From positions 59,982-123,981 of the forward strand of contig NZ_FRDA01000018.1 of assembly GCF_900143095.1 (NCBI RefSeq): a stretch of DNA of 64,000 nt, given 5' to 3'. The stretch's first letter is position 1. Each line of letters starts with the position of its first letter. The notes under the pieces are model-generated. The model was given only the letters and a program-made list of their open reading frames with translations, did no database searches and had not been told where the DNA came from. This stretch comes from Pseudomonas asturiensis (GTDB lineage Bacteria > Pseudomonadota > Gammaproteobacteria > Pseudomonadales > Pseudomonadaceae). The translations under genes and the position numbers were made by a program. This document shows positions 51,305-62,257 of this stretch, piece by piece.

Positions 51305-52132
51305 TTAGTGGATCGCCTCTACATTGCCCGTATCCACAACCTTGATATGCAGCGGCTGGAAGATGGCCGCCAACTGCCCGCTTTTACGCAACTGTTGAAA
51401 CAATGAATTGAACCGGGCGGCGTTGATAGCACTTCCAGGCCGTATCAGTGCGTACTGTCGGTAAATCTGGTCTATACGATCCGACACCAATAGTTTCGAG
51501 GCTTCATCCCTGTTGTGTGCCATGAAATCGATCAGGTACGAGCGTGTGATCGGCGCTATATCTGCTCGTCCACGCGTCACCATCAGCAGGTTACTGTCGT
51601 GCGAATACGTCGACGTGACGTTGAAATGCTCGCTCAGGTATTTCTGATCGGCATTGAAGTTGGCAAAGCCGTAGTGGTACCCACTGAAAATAGCCAGACG
51701 TTTGCCTGACAGGTTGTCGAAATACTCCTGACCGCGCCCTTCCAACCGCATAGCCACATACACTTCGGCGTCTTCAAGACCCAGATCCACCGTTTCGTGA
51801 GCGATGGACTTCCAGCCCCAGTCGGGGTTTTCGAAAATCGCGATATCGAAACGGCCTTCGGAGAAGTCGCGGAACCGGCGCGGCACGGAGGTGGGCACCA
51901 TGATGAAATCATAATCGTCCTGCTCTGCATTCAGCGCAGTCACCAGCATCGGCAGCAGCCCTGCGTCCTCACCTCGTTCCGGGCGCACCATGTAAGGCGG
52001 GAAATGCACGGCAGCGACACGCACGATCTGCGCCGCTGCAGCCTGTGTGGCCATGAACAGGGAAGTCACCAGAAAGAGTCCCAGCGCCGCCCTACGTGTC
52101 ACGCCATCAATTACCACTGCAGGTTTCATCAT
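51305..52132 (-). CDS. Orphan periplasmic substrate-binding protein
   Basis: A 275-residue solute-binding protein of the polar-amino-acid type (SBP_bac_3-like) with a signal peptide (GLFLVTSLFMATQAAAA). The mature part begins QIVRVAAVHFPPYMV and contains the lobe-crossing segments FDIAIFENPDWGW and YSHDSNLLMVTRGRADIAP. No ABC permease or ATPase genes are near, so it may feed a remote transporter or a receptor. ATG 52132 is chosen, but neither it nor ATG 52129 has a clear ribosome binding site. It is divergent from the exonuclease gene. Confidence 0.83.
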   Translation of the reverse strand: MMKPAVVIDGVTRRAALGLFLVTSLFMATQAAAAQIVRVAAVHFPPYMVRPERGEDAGLLPMLVTALNAEQDDYDFIMVPTSVPRRFRDFSEGRFDIAIFENPDWGWKSIAHETVDLGLEDAEVYVAMRLEGRGQEYFDNLSGKRLAIFSGYHYGFANFNADQKYLSEHFNVTSTYSHDSNLLMVTRGRADIAPITRSYLIDFMAHNRDEASKLLVSDRIDQIYRQYALIRPGSAINAARFNSLFQQLRKSGQLAAIFQPLHIKVVDTGNVEAIH

Positions 52133-52389
52133 AAGAAACGATATCGAATAAAACCCCACACGCTATGCGGTTTCGAAGGTTTAAACAACTGTCGTTTGAA
52201 GCAGGCAAGTATCGATTCAGCCTTGACGTGCAGATCACGTGTTGCGCGTCCTTGACACAAGGCACCAATACCGGATTTCAGTGTCGATGTTAGGGTTGGT
52301 CAGTGGCTGGAAATGAGGACTGCCCCGGCGGGCATCTCCGGCTGAATGTGGCTACGCTCAATGGATCAATACTGGATGGGAGCTTGACG

Positions 52390-52932
52390 ATGCCGCATTG
52401 GCTGGTGATTGACCTGGAGGCCACCACCGAAGAGGGAGGCTGGCCGGTCGCTGAAATGGAAGTCATCGAGATCGGCGCGACACTGGTCAATCAGGACGGC
52501 CGCGAGCTCGATCACTTCGAGCGCTTCGTGCGCCCGGCACGCAGGCCGTTGCTGACCCACTTCTGTCGGGAGCTGACCCACATCAGCCAGGCGAACATCG
52601 ACAGTGCCGCGCCTATCACGGCTGTGTGGCCGATGTTCGAACGCTGGCTGAGCCATCACCGGGCCCGGGTCGTCGGCTGGGCAAGCTGGGGCGACTACGA
52701 CCGCAAGCAGCTGGAGGAGGAATGGCGAAGGCACGAGATCAGCAGCGCCCTGTCCGACATGCCCTACGTCAATCTGAAACAACGATTTGCGCAGGCGCGC
52801 CAATTGCAACGGCCGCTCGGGCTCAATAGCGCTTTGCAACTGGCGGGCATGCAGTTCACCGGACAACAACACCGGGCGCTGGTGGACGCGCGCAATACCG
52901 CCCGACTGTTGCCGCTCATCCTGCCTAACTGA
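52390..52932 (+). CDS. DEDDh 3'-5' exonuclease
   Basis: A 180-residue exonuclease-domain protein (DnaQ fold). All four motifs are visible: Exo I DLEAT (Asp and Glu), Exo II in GWASWGDYD, and Exo III with His in HRALVDARNTARL, so it is a DEDDh enzyme. The short form resembles the eukaryotic ERI1/KapD-like group more than DnaQ or RNase T. The substrate (RNA or DNA) is not determined. ATG 52390 (GGGAGCTTGACG) is used rather than 52303. Confidence 0.88.
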   Translation: MPHWLVIDLEATTEEGGWPVAEMEVIEIGATLVNQDGRELDHFERFVRPARRPLLTHFCRELTHISQANIDSAAPITAVWPMFERWLSHHRARVVGWASWGDYDRKQLEEEWRRHEISSALSDMPYVNLKQRFAQARQLQRPLGLNSALQLAGMQFTGQQHRALVDARNTARLLPLILPN

Positions 52933-53033
52933 GGTCACAACGCTCTCGTGCAGGGCGTTTCAATAACGTGACGAGATTTCCCGTGTTGGGCATACTGGCC
53001 AACCCTTTTTGACCCTTTCACAAGGAATCGCCC

Positions 53034-53315
53034 ATGTTCAAGGTTAACGAATACTTCGACGGCACCGTCAAATCCATCGCGTTCAGCCAGGCTGAAGGTC
53101 AGGCAACAATCGGTGTAATGGCGGCGGGCGAATACGAGTTCGGAACAGCTCAGCGTGAAGTCATGCACGTGATCTCCGGTGAACTGAGCGTGAAGCTTCC
53201 CGACAGTACCGACTGGGAAACCTTTGCCACCGGTACTCAGTTCAACGTACCTGCCAACAGCAAGTTCCAGCTCAAGGTCAGCGTCGACACCGCTTACCTG
53301 TGCGAGTACCGCTGA
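53034..53315 (+). CDS. ppnP: Pyrimidine/purine nucleoside phosphorylase
   Basis: A 93-residue cupin of the PpnP (YaiE, DUF1255) family, which phosphorolyses several nucleosides. Motifs: MFKVNEYFDGTVKSIAF start, MAAGEYEFGTAQREVMHVIS and TGTQFNVPANSKFQLKV. Full length is normal. AAGGAATCGCCC precedes ATG 53034. It is monocistronic, convergent with the ABC exporter. Confidence 0.95.
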   Translation: MFKVNEYFDGTVKSIAFSQAEGQATIGVMAAGEYEFGTAQREVMHVISGELSVKLPDSTDWETFATGTQFNVPANSKFQLKVSVDTAYLCEYR

Positions 53316-53369
53316 CAGCCTCAAGTGGGAGGGCCTGTCCTCCCACTGTTTGCATCACGGTGCAAAGCC

Positions 53370-55148
53370 CTACCCTGCCTCATCCATTCCGACATTGAAC
53401 TGCAACGCTGCCAGTCTCGCGTACAACGGGTTACTGGCGATCAGTTGCTTGTGCGTGCCGACCGCCACCAGATGCCCTTTGTCCATCACCGCAATGCGAT
53501 CCGCGTTCTGCACGGTGGCCAATCGGTGGGCAATGACCAGCGTGGTACGGCCTTTCATCAGGCTGGGCAGCGCCTGTTGAATCAGGTGTTCGCTCTGCGC
53601 GTCCAGCGCACTGGTGGCCTCATCCAGCAACAGGATAGGTGCGTCGACCAACAGCGCCCGGGCGATGGCCAGACGCTGGCGCTGACCGCCGGACAACCCC
53701 AGACCTCCATCACCAAGGTGGGTCTCGTAGCCTTGGGCCATGTCCATGATGAACTCATGAGCGTGAGCGATACGCGCAGCCGCCTGCACCTGATCAGGCG
53801 TCGCTGCGGCATTGCCATAACGAATATTGTCCTCGATGCTGCCAAAAAACAGCGCCGGCGTCTGTGAAACGAAGGCGAAGCAACGACGCAGGTCAGCCGG
53901 ATCCAATTGATTGAGCGGCAAGCCTTCCAGCAGCAGGCGTCCCTGCTGAGGATCGTAAAATCTGAGCAGCAGGTCGAACAGCGTTGACTTGCCAGCGCCT
54001 GACGGGCCAACCAATGCCAGTGTCTCGCCGGCATTGACGGTCAGTGTCAGGTTGTCGACCGCCTTGCGCTCGGGTCGGGACGGATAGGCAAAACTGACGT
54101 TTTCCAGCGCAAGGCGTCCTGTCACGCGCTCCGGTAAGCGTTGCAGCCCCTCGACGGGTGCCGTGATTTCGCTGCGCGACTGAAGCAACTCGCCAATGCG
54201 CTCGGCCGCGCCCGCTGCACGCTGCAGCTCGCCGATCACCTCGCTCAATGTGCCGAATGCCATGCCCACCACCAACGCATAGAACACGAACGCGGCCAGT
54301 TCGCCACTGGAGATCCGGCCATTGATCACATCCATACCGCCGACCCAGAGCATGATCGCCACGGCCCCGAGCACCAGCACAATCACCAGAGTGATCAGCC
54401 AGGAACGCTGCAGGATCCGTTTGCGCGCCGTGTCAAACGCCTGCTCGGCAGTTCGGGAAAACCGCTGTTTGTCCTGCTGCTGATGGTTGTAGGCCTGCAC
54501 CGTCTTGATCTGCCCCAACGCTTCGGCCACATAGCTGCCTACGTCCGCCACCCGATCCTGGCTTTCACGCGACAGGCTGCGCACACGCCGTCCGAACATG
54601 AGAATCGGTGCGATGATCAACGGCAACGCGATGACCACAATGCTGGTGAGCTTGGGATTGGTGATGAACAGCAGGATGATCCCGCCGACCACCATCAGGG
54701 CGTTACGCAGGAACATCGACAGGGACGAACCGATGACTGACTGCAACAGGGTGGTGTCGGCAGTCAGTCGCGACTGGATTTCCGAACTGCGATTGTTTTC
54801 GTAGAAGCCTGGGTGCAGCTCGATGAGGTGGTCGAAAACGCGCTTGCGAAGATCTGCCACCACACGCTCGCCGATCCAGGACACCAGATAAAAACGCGTG
54901 AAGGTGCCGATCGCCAGGCACACGGTCAGGACCATGAACAGACCGATGGAGCGTTCGAGCAGCGCTGCCGAGCGGGTCATGAAGCCCTGATCGACCATCA
55001 ACTTGATGCCCTGACCCATGGAAAGCGTGATGCCTGCGGTGACAATCAAGGCGAGCAACGCGCCAAAAGCCTGCCACCGATAGGGCGCGATGAACCCCAG
55101 GGCCAAGCGAATTGCCTGGCGCTGACGACGGGAAATGACTGAAATCAT
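53370..55148 (-). CDS. MsbA-like ABC exporter (half-transporter)
   Basis: A 592-residue half-transporter. Six membrane helices (residues about 20-310) are followed by an ATP-binding domain with Walker A GPSGAGKST (about 380), the signature LGLSGGQRQRLAIA (about 486), Walker B ILLLDEATSALD (about 508) and the switch His in VIAHRLATV. It exports a lipid, peptide or drug; the substrate is unknown, and msbA proper is usually next to lpxK, which is absent here. ATG 55148 is chosen; the frame from 55268 adds 40 unlikely residues. Confidence 0.92.
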   Translation of the reverse strand: MISVISRRQRQAIRLALGFIAPYRWQAFGALLALIVTAGITLSMGQGIKLMVDQGFMTRSAALLERSIGLFMVLTVCLAIGTFTRFYLVSWIGERVVADLRKRVFDHLIELHPGFYENNRSSEIQSRLTADTTLLQSVIGSSLSMFLRNALMVVGGIILLFITNPKLTSIVVIALPLIIAPILMFGRRVRSLSRESQDRVADVGSYVAEALGQIKTVQAYNHQQQDKQRFSRTAEQAFDTARKRILQRSWLITLVIVLVLGAVAIMLWVGGMDVINGRISSGELAAFVFYALVVGMAFGTLSEVIGELQRAAGAAERIGELLQSRSEITAPVEGLQRLPERVTGRLALENVSFAYPSRPERKAVDNLTLTVNAGETLALVGPSGAGKSTLFDLLLRFYDPQQGRLLLEGLPLNQLDPADLRRCFAFVSQTPALFFGSIEDNIRYGNAAATPDQVQAAARIAHAHEFIMDMAQGYETHLGDGGLGLSGGQRQRLAIARALLVDAPILLLDEATSALDAQSEHLIQQALPSLMKGRTTLVIAHRLATVQNADRIAVMDKGHLVAVGTHKQLIASNPLYARLAALQFNVGMDEAG

Positions 55149-55455
55149 GAAGCCGGACCTGCCTGGATGTCGGGATGAAAGAATGGCCAGCCTACACCCA
55201 TCAGGCTCGCGACGCTTCGGCGCACAACACGCAACTGCGCTGAACTTGCGCACCGTCTGACGGGTCATGTTCTACAGGTCATGTGCAAAGGCGGCTTTAC
55301 AATTGCCCTGTGAAAAATTGATCTAAACGAATGCTGGCAGATCCATATCGATTCTGTTGGACTGAGCCAGCGCCTGAACGGTCGCTCCGTGTCATGGAGC
55401 GGTCATCAAGCGCGGCTAATTTCAAACGCTGAAACCTGATGAAAGGAGACACACC
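55149..55455. other. 307-base divergent region
   Basis: It lies between the ABC exporter (minus) and the 58-residue gene (plus). It contains a direct repeat GTCATGT (about 55263 and 55277) and a small hairpin (GCTCC/GGAGC near 55385-55402). I see no gene and no convincing promoter. Confidence 0.5.
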
Positions 55456-55632
55456 ATGAGCCTGCAAGACAGCAGCAACGAAGTGACTATCGTTCGTGCC
55501 ACCCCCAACCTGCCTGTTGGCGGTGCGATTCTCGATCAGGATGGGCGCGAAGTGGTGATTACCGAAGAAATGGTCCAGGCTGCCTGCAAGGCGTGCGACC
55601 AACTCTGGGTCAAGCCTGAAAAACAAGACTGA
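55456..55632 (+). CDS. PA1571-like small protein (58 aa)
   Basis: ATG 55456 to TGA 55632 encodes 58 residues, MSLQDSSNEVTIVRATPN at the start. The core (GGAILDQDGREVVITEEMVQ) and the C-terminal CKACDQLWVKPEKQD match what I recall of the PA1571 small-protein family of pseudomonads. A CxxC pair (CKAC) could bind metal. Function is unknown. GAAAGGAG precedes the ATG and a strong terminator follows. Its location near tusA, acnA and aer agrees with the PA156x-157x neighbourhood. Confidence 0.8.
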   Translation: MSLQDSSNEVTIVRATPNLPVGGAILDQDGREVVITEEMVQAACKACDQLWVKPEKQD

Positions 55633-55651
55633 CGAACACCGGATGCCTTGA

Positions 55652-55677
55652 AACCCGACCTCAGTGTCGGGTTTTTT
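55652..55677 (+). terminator. Rho-independent terminator after the 58-aa gene
   Basis: A perfect 8-bp stem (AACCCGAC/GTCGGGTT) with a 6-base loop is followed by a run of T. Confidence 0.9.
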
Positions 55678-55723
55678 ATGTCCCTGCTCAGGACCTGGCG
55701 CACTGCACGATGCCTGCGCGGGC

Positions 55724-56866
55724 TCACACCGGCACGGCCCCCAGCGCAAGAACCAGACGCCTGAGCACCTCGGACTGCCCCTGCAATCGGACCGTCAACC
55801 CTTCGATTTCCCGACGCGGCGAATAATGCTTGCGCAGCGCGTCGAAGGCCAGACGCTGGCTGGCCGTGTCACCCACGAGGCTGCGTCTGAAATCGGCATC
55901 ATCCCGGCGCGGGTCGTAGACGCTGCGGCACAGCATGTTCAACGCCCACACGGGGTCGGTTTGCTCGTCGAGACTGACCTGAGCCAGCCACGGCCGGGGT
56001 AACAGATCTTCAAGACGGATCGGGGCAGGCTGGTCAAGAAACATACACAGCGCCTGATAGATCTGCGCCGTGCCACGTTGCCTGCCATCAAGGCTATAAC
56101 CGGCGATGTGCGGGGTGGCGATCACGCAAAGATCGGCAAGGGCAACATTCACCTCTGGCTCCCCTTCCCACACATCGAGCACGGCCTGCAAATCTTCGCG
56201 TGCCATCAGTACGTCATGCAACGCCGCGTTATCGACTACCGCACCTCGACTCGCATTGATCAACCACGCGCCCTGCCTGAGCTGTTCCAGACGCTGTTTG
56301 TCGAACACGTGCCAGGTTGGCTGATCGCCGTCTCGGGTAAGCGGGGTGTGCAGACTGATCACGTCGCAGCGCTGCATGATTTCATCGAGGCTGACGAAGT
56401 CACCGGACTCGGCCGCCTGCCGCGGCGGGTCGCAGACCAGCACATTCCACCCAAGCGCTTTGAGTACCTTGACCAACCGACCGCCCACCTGTCCGGCACC
56501 GACCACGCCATAGGTGCGCTGCGCCAGGTCGACACCTTCGATCTCCGCCAGCGTGAGCAGGCTGCCCAGCACATAGTCAACGACACCGCGAGCGTTACAG
56601 CCCGGCGCGCTCGACCAACGGATTCCGGCTTCAAGAAAGTACGCCAGATCCAGGTGATCAGTGCCGATGGTGCAGGTTCCGACGAAACGCACCGCACTGC
56701 CTTCCAGCAGCTCTCGGGTGACGGGTGTCACAGAGCGCACCAGCAGGATATCGGCATCAGCGATGGCGGCGCGATCGATGGAGCGGCCCGGCAACCGGCG
56801 AATCTCGCCAAAATGGGCAAAAAAAGCATCGAGCAGCGGAATGTTTTCGTCAGCGACAATGCGCAT
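55724..56866 (-). CDS. pdxB: Erythronate-4-phosphate dehydrogenase
   Basis: A 380-residue D-2-hydroxyacid dehydrogenase of pyridoxal-phosphate synthesis (DXP-dependent route). NAD-binding motif GVVGAGQVGGRLVKVLKALG (about 118), catalytic Arg in LINASRGAVVDN, Glu in DVWEGEPEVN and His in VIATPHIAGYSLDG. The C-terminal dimerisation domain unique to PdxB is present (about residues 285-380). ATG 56866 (MRIVADENIPLLD) is the usual start; an in-frame ATG at 56890 adds eight residues. tusA lies 69 bases upstream on the same strand. Confidence 0.96.
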   Translation of the reverse strand: MRIVADENIPLLDAFFAHFGEIRRLPGRSIDRAAIADADILLVRSVTPVTRELLEGSAVRFVGTCTIGTDHLDLAYFLEAGIRWSSAPGCNARGVVDYVLGSLLTLAEIEGVDLAQRTYGVVGAGQVGGRLVKVLKALGWNVLVCDPPRQAAESGDFVSLDEIMQRCDVISLHTPLTRDGDQPTWHVFDKQRLEQLRQGAWLINASRGAVVDNAALHDVLMAREDLQAVLDVWEGEPEVNVALADLCVIATPHIAGYSLDGRQRGTAQIYQALCMFLDQPAPIRLEDLLPRPWLAQVSLDEQTDPVWALNMLCRSVYDPRRDDADFRRSLVGDTASQRLAFDALRKHYSPRREIEGLTVRLQGQSEVLRRLVLALGAVPV

Positions 56867-56935
56867 GGAGTTCTCTCTGAGGGCGGGCATTGACCCCTGC
56901 TCAACGCGAGCAAGGGCGAGCGTCAGCGAACCTGA

Positions 56936-57190
56936 TCAGCCCAGTTTCTTGCGGATCCAGTACAGAAAGGTCCCGTCACCGGCCTGCTGCTCAATCAGTT
57001 CATGGCCGAGGAAAACGCAGAACTTGGGAATGTCGCGGGTGGTCGACGGGTCGGTCGCAATCACCTTGAGCAACCCGCCAGCCGGCAGGTCTCGCACTTT
57101 CTGGTGCAGCATCATCACAGGTTCCGGACAGAATAGCCCGCTGGCATCCAGAACGGCGTCAACGGTGAGGCTTTCGATGGATTCAGACAT
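56936..57190 (-). CDS. tusA: Sulfurtransferase TusA
   Basis: An 84-residue TusA that carries persulfide sulfur for tRNA 2-thiouridine synthesis and other thiolations. The active Cys is in ASGLFCPEPVMMLHQ, the conserved CPxP motif. The rest (GGLLKVIATDPSTTRDIPKF) is typical. The ATG is at 57190. rlmM lies 50 bases upstream on the same strand, so rlmM, tusA and pdxB may form one unit. Confidence 0.96.
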   Translation of the reverse strand: MSESIESLTVDAVLDASGLFCPEPVMMLHQKVRDLPAGGLLKVIATDPSTTRDIPKFCVFLGHELIEQQAGDGTFLYWIRKKLG

Positions 57191-57240
57191 GGGGTGCTCC
57201 AGAAACGGGTGGCCATTGTCGCTTAATTCACACGCTCAAG

Positions 57241-58323
57241 TCAGCCCTTGCGCGGGCGTGCGGTCTTGGCAACGTCCAGTCTGCGCAAGTGGCAAGTGAC
57301 CTCCTCACGATCGTGATAGAGCTGCTTGCAACCGATTGATACGCGCACACCCCGCTCCTTGAAGCCTTCCTCGATCCGGTCAAGCAGACGGCGTACTTCA
57401 GCGTAGCGCTGTTTCATCGGCAGCTTGAGGTTGACCACCGCTTCGCGGCACAAACCTTCACCCAGCCAGGTCTCCAGCAGCGCCGCATTACGTGCGGGCT
57501 TCTCGACAATGTCACAGACCATCCAGTCCACTGGCTGACGAGGCTTGTAGGTAAAACCGTCGGCCATTAGGTGCTGGACCAGCCCGGTGTCCATCAGGCT
57601 TTCGGCCATCGGACCGTTGTCGATGGCCGTCACCAGCATGCCGCGTCGCACCAATTGATACGTCCATCCGCCAGGTGCAGCGCCCAGATCCACGCCGGTC
57701 ATGTCGCCAGAGAGACGCTCCTCCCATTGATCCCGAGGAATGAAGTGATGCCAGGCTTCCTCCAGCTTCAGTGTCGAGCGGCTGGGTGCCTCGCGGGGAA
57801 ACTTCAAGCGCGCAATGCCCATCGGCCACATCGCCGAGTTGCCTGCATCGGCAAGCCCCAGGAACACTTCTCGACCGCTTTTAAAGGTCAGCAGCAGACG
57901 CGGCTTGCGCGGATCGTCGATCAACTTGCCCGCCTGGGTCAGTGCCTTGCGCAGCGGCGCTTCGAACTTCTTGCAGAAATTCGACAGTTCCTTGCCATCG
58001 TTGGTGTCCACGACTTCCAGCCACAGGCTGCCGCATACCGGGAAAGCAGCCATTTGACCGAGGATGACGCTGATGCGGTCGGTTTCCGGCAGATCGAGAA
58101 ACATGCCGCGCGCCCACTGCCGAGGGAAAATCAGCTGATCGAAACGCTGGCCATTCATCATGCGCTCGGCGCCGTCAGGCTCGCTGCAGATGAATTCGGC
58201 GCAAGCCGTGTTGGGTCGCGCCTTGGCGTAACCGGCGATGTCCAGGCGCGCAGCATGGTCGGCGATCTCCGAGCAAACCTCGCTTTCGAAACCGGGCCGG
58301 CAATGCATAAACAGCGTATTCAT
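57241..58323 (-). CDS. rlmM: 23S rRNA C2498 2'-O-methyltransferase
   Basis: A 360-residue RlmM with an N-terminal THUMP-like domain (MNTLFMHCRPGFESEVCSEI) and a Rossmann methyltransferase domain. SAM motif: VDLGAAPGGWTYQLVRRGM (about 212). The K-D-K-E tetrad typical of 2'-O-methylases is consistent with MVCDIVEKP and VNLKLPMKQR. ATG 58323 is chosen; the frame from 58371 adds 16 residues. It is divergent from acnA. Confidence 0.95.
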   Translation of the reverse strand: MNTLFMHCRPGFESEVCSEIADHAARLDIAGYAKARPNTACAEFICSEPDGAERMMNGQRFDQLIFPRQWARGMFLDLPETDRISVILGQMAAFPVCGSLWLEVVDTNDGKELSNFCKKFEAPLRKALTQAGKLIDDPRKPRLLLTFKSGREVFLGLADAGNSAMWPMGIARLKFPREAPSRSTLKLEEAWHHFIPRDQWEERLSGDMTGVDLGAAPGGWTYQLVRRGMLVTAIDNGPMAESLMDTGLVQHLMADGFTYKPRQPVDWMVCDIVEKPARNAALLETWLGEGLCREAVVNLKLPMKQRYAEVRRLLDRIEEGFKERGVRVSIGCKQLYHDREEVTCHLRRLDVAKTARPRKG

Positions 58324-58511
58324 GGTGACTCCAGGGCAACAGACACTCGGGCGTAACCCGGCGGACTTCAAAGCCGCGCATGATAACGGAATCAGGAACC
58401 ACTGGCGCGGGCCGACAGTCCACTAAGCTTGAAGCCTTACGTGACGTCCACGACCTGATGCACCCGGACCCGCGATTTGTCGCTCACAGATTATTCTACA
58501 AGGAGCCGTTC

Positions 58512-61256
<2,745 letters not shown>

Positions 61257-61264
61257 TAGCCGCG

Positions 61265-61292
61265 AAGGCACCTGAGACCTCTCAGGTGCCTT
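61265..61292 (+). terminator. Hairpin terminator of acnA
   Basis: A perfect 12-bp stem (AAGGCACCTGAG/CTCAGGTGCCTT) with a 4-base loop lies 8 bases after the stop. The U-tract is short. Confidence 0.7.
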
Positions 61293-61367
61293 CAGAGGGT
61301 GTTGTCGGCAATCCCTGGCCATTGGAGCGCTGTAGAATCCCCGATTTCATTCCTCAGGGTTCTTCCT

Positions 61368-62159
61368 ATGGCCTCACGGCACTGGCTGGTATTAAGTCTT
61401 CTGGGCATCGGCTACGCACTGGCGCTGTCGTATGGCAGCCTCACCCTTTCAGCGACGCTGGGCTTGAGCTTGCTGATCATCGCTGGCGTGTGCGTGCAGA
61501 ACGTACGCCCCCGCTACGTTCGCATACTGGGTCATGGTTTGTTCATCCTGACGGGCTCTGCCCTGGCTGTTGGGGCACTGCCGGGTTTCAATAACGCCAT
61601 TGTCATTGATGCCGTACGGTTTACGCCCGACGCAGCAGTCTTCACGATGGACCTGAATCTGGACAAGCCTTTGATCGGCTTCTGGCTGTTGCTGGCCTGC
61701 CCCTGGATTCTGGTCGGCACAGGCACTGCCCACTCACTTAAAGTCGGCGTTCTCGCACTTGTGGTCACATCGGCCTTCTGCATGACGACAGGCGTTCTGC
61801 TGGGCATGACGGGCTGGACGCCAAAGTGGCCTGCGCAAAGCACGATCTGGTGGGCAAACAATCTGCTCCTGGTGACCCTGACCGAAGAACTGTTCTTCCG
61901 CGCCTATCTTCAAGGCGGTCTGCAACGGTGGCTCGGTTGCGCAAGGTTCGCGACCCCTCTGGCGATTGCCATCACGGCTTGTCTTTTCGGGCTTGCCCAT
62001 TTGGGCGCCGGATGGGAGTGGGTCCTGGTCGCGGGCATGGCAGGCATCGGTTACGGGGTGGCGTTCCGCTTCGGTGGTCTGCCAGCTGCGGTCATCAGCC
62101 ACTTCGGGCTGAATCTGGTGCATTTCGGACTGTTTACCTACCCCATGCTGGACCGGTAG
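61368..62159 (+). CDS. CPBP-family intramembrane glutamic protease-like protein
   Basis: A 263-residue multi-helix membrane protein of the CPBP (Abi/CAAX protease) family. Motif 1 is EELFFRAYLQ with the EExxxR core, motif 2 is FGLAHLGAG and motif 3 is ISHFGLN. It should cut or bind a substrate within the membrane. Bacterial members can be processing or immunity proteins for peptides, but no bacteriocin gene is near. ATG 61368 (CAGGGTTCTTCCT leader) begins MASRHWLVLSLLG. It lies between acnA and aer. Confidence 0.88.
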   Translation: MASRHWLVLSLLGIGYALALSYGSLTLSATLGLSLLIIAGVCVQNVRPRYVRILGHGLFILTGSALAVGALPGFNNAIVIDAVRFTPDAAVFTMDLNLDKPLIGFWLLLACPWILVGTGTAHSLKVGVLALVVTSAFCMTTGVLLGMTGWTPKWPAQSTIWWANNLLLVTLTEELFFRAYLQGGLQRWLGCARFATPLAIAITACLFGLAHLGAGWEWVLVAGMAGIGYGVAFRFGGLPAAVISHFGLNLVHFGLFTYPMLDR

Positions 62160-62193
62160 CTGCACAGGATGAGACGTGCGCTGCTGACACGAT

Positions 62194-62220
62194 TCAATTT
62201 TCGGACTCACCGGTCGATAA
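62194..62220 (+). promoter_or_regulatory. Candidate sigma-28 (FliA) promoter of aer
   Basis: TCAA (62194-62197), 15 bases, then GTCGATAA (62213-62220), compared with consensus TAAA-N15-GCCGATAA: 10 of 12 bases agree. It lies 37 bases before the aer ATG. Confidence 0.5.
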
Positions 62221-62257
62221 CACGCAATAGTCTTATTGATCGAAGGACCGAAATCCC

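Noticed and set aside
53370..55148. ABC exporter named msbA
   Set aside because: Domain layout fits, but lpxK and other lipid A genes are absent and several related exporters exist, so no gene symbol was given.
61368..62159. CPBP protease as a bacteriocin immunity or abortive-infection gene
   Set aside because: There is no toxin or peptide precursor nearby and the gene sits between acnA and aer in what appears to be core order.
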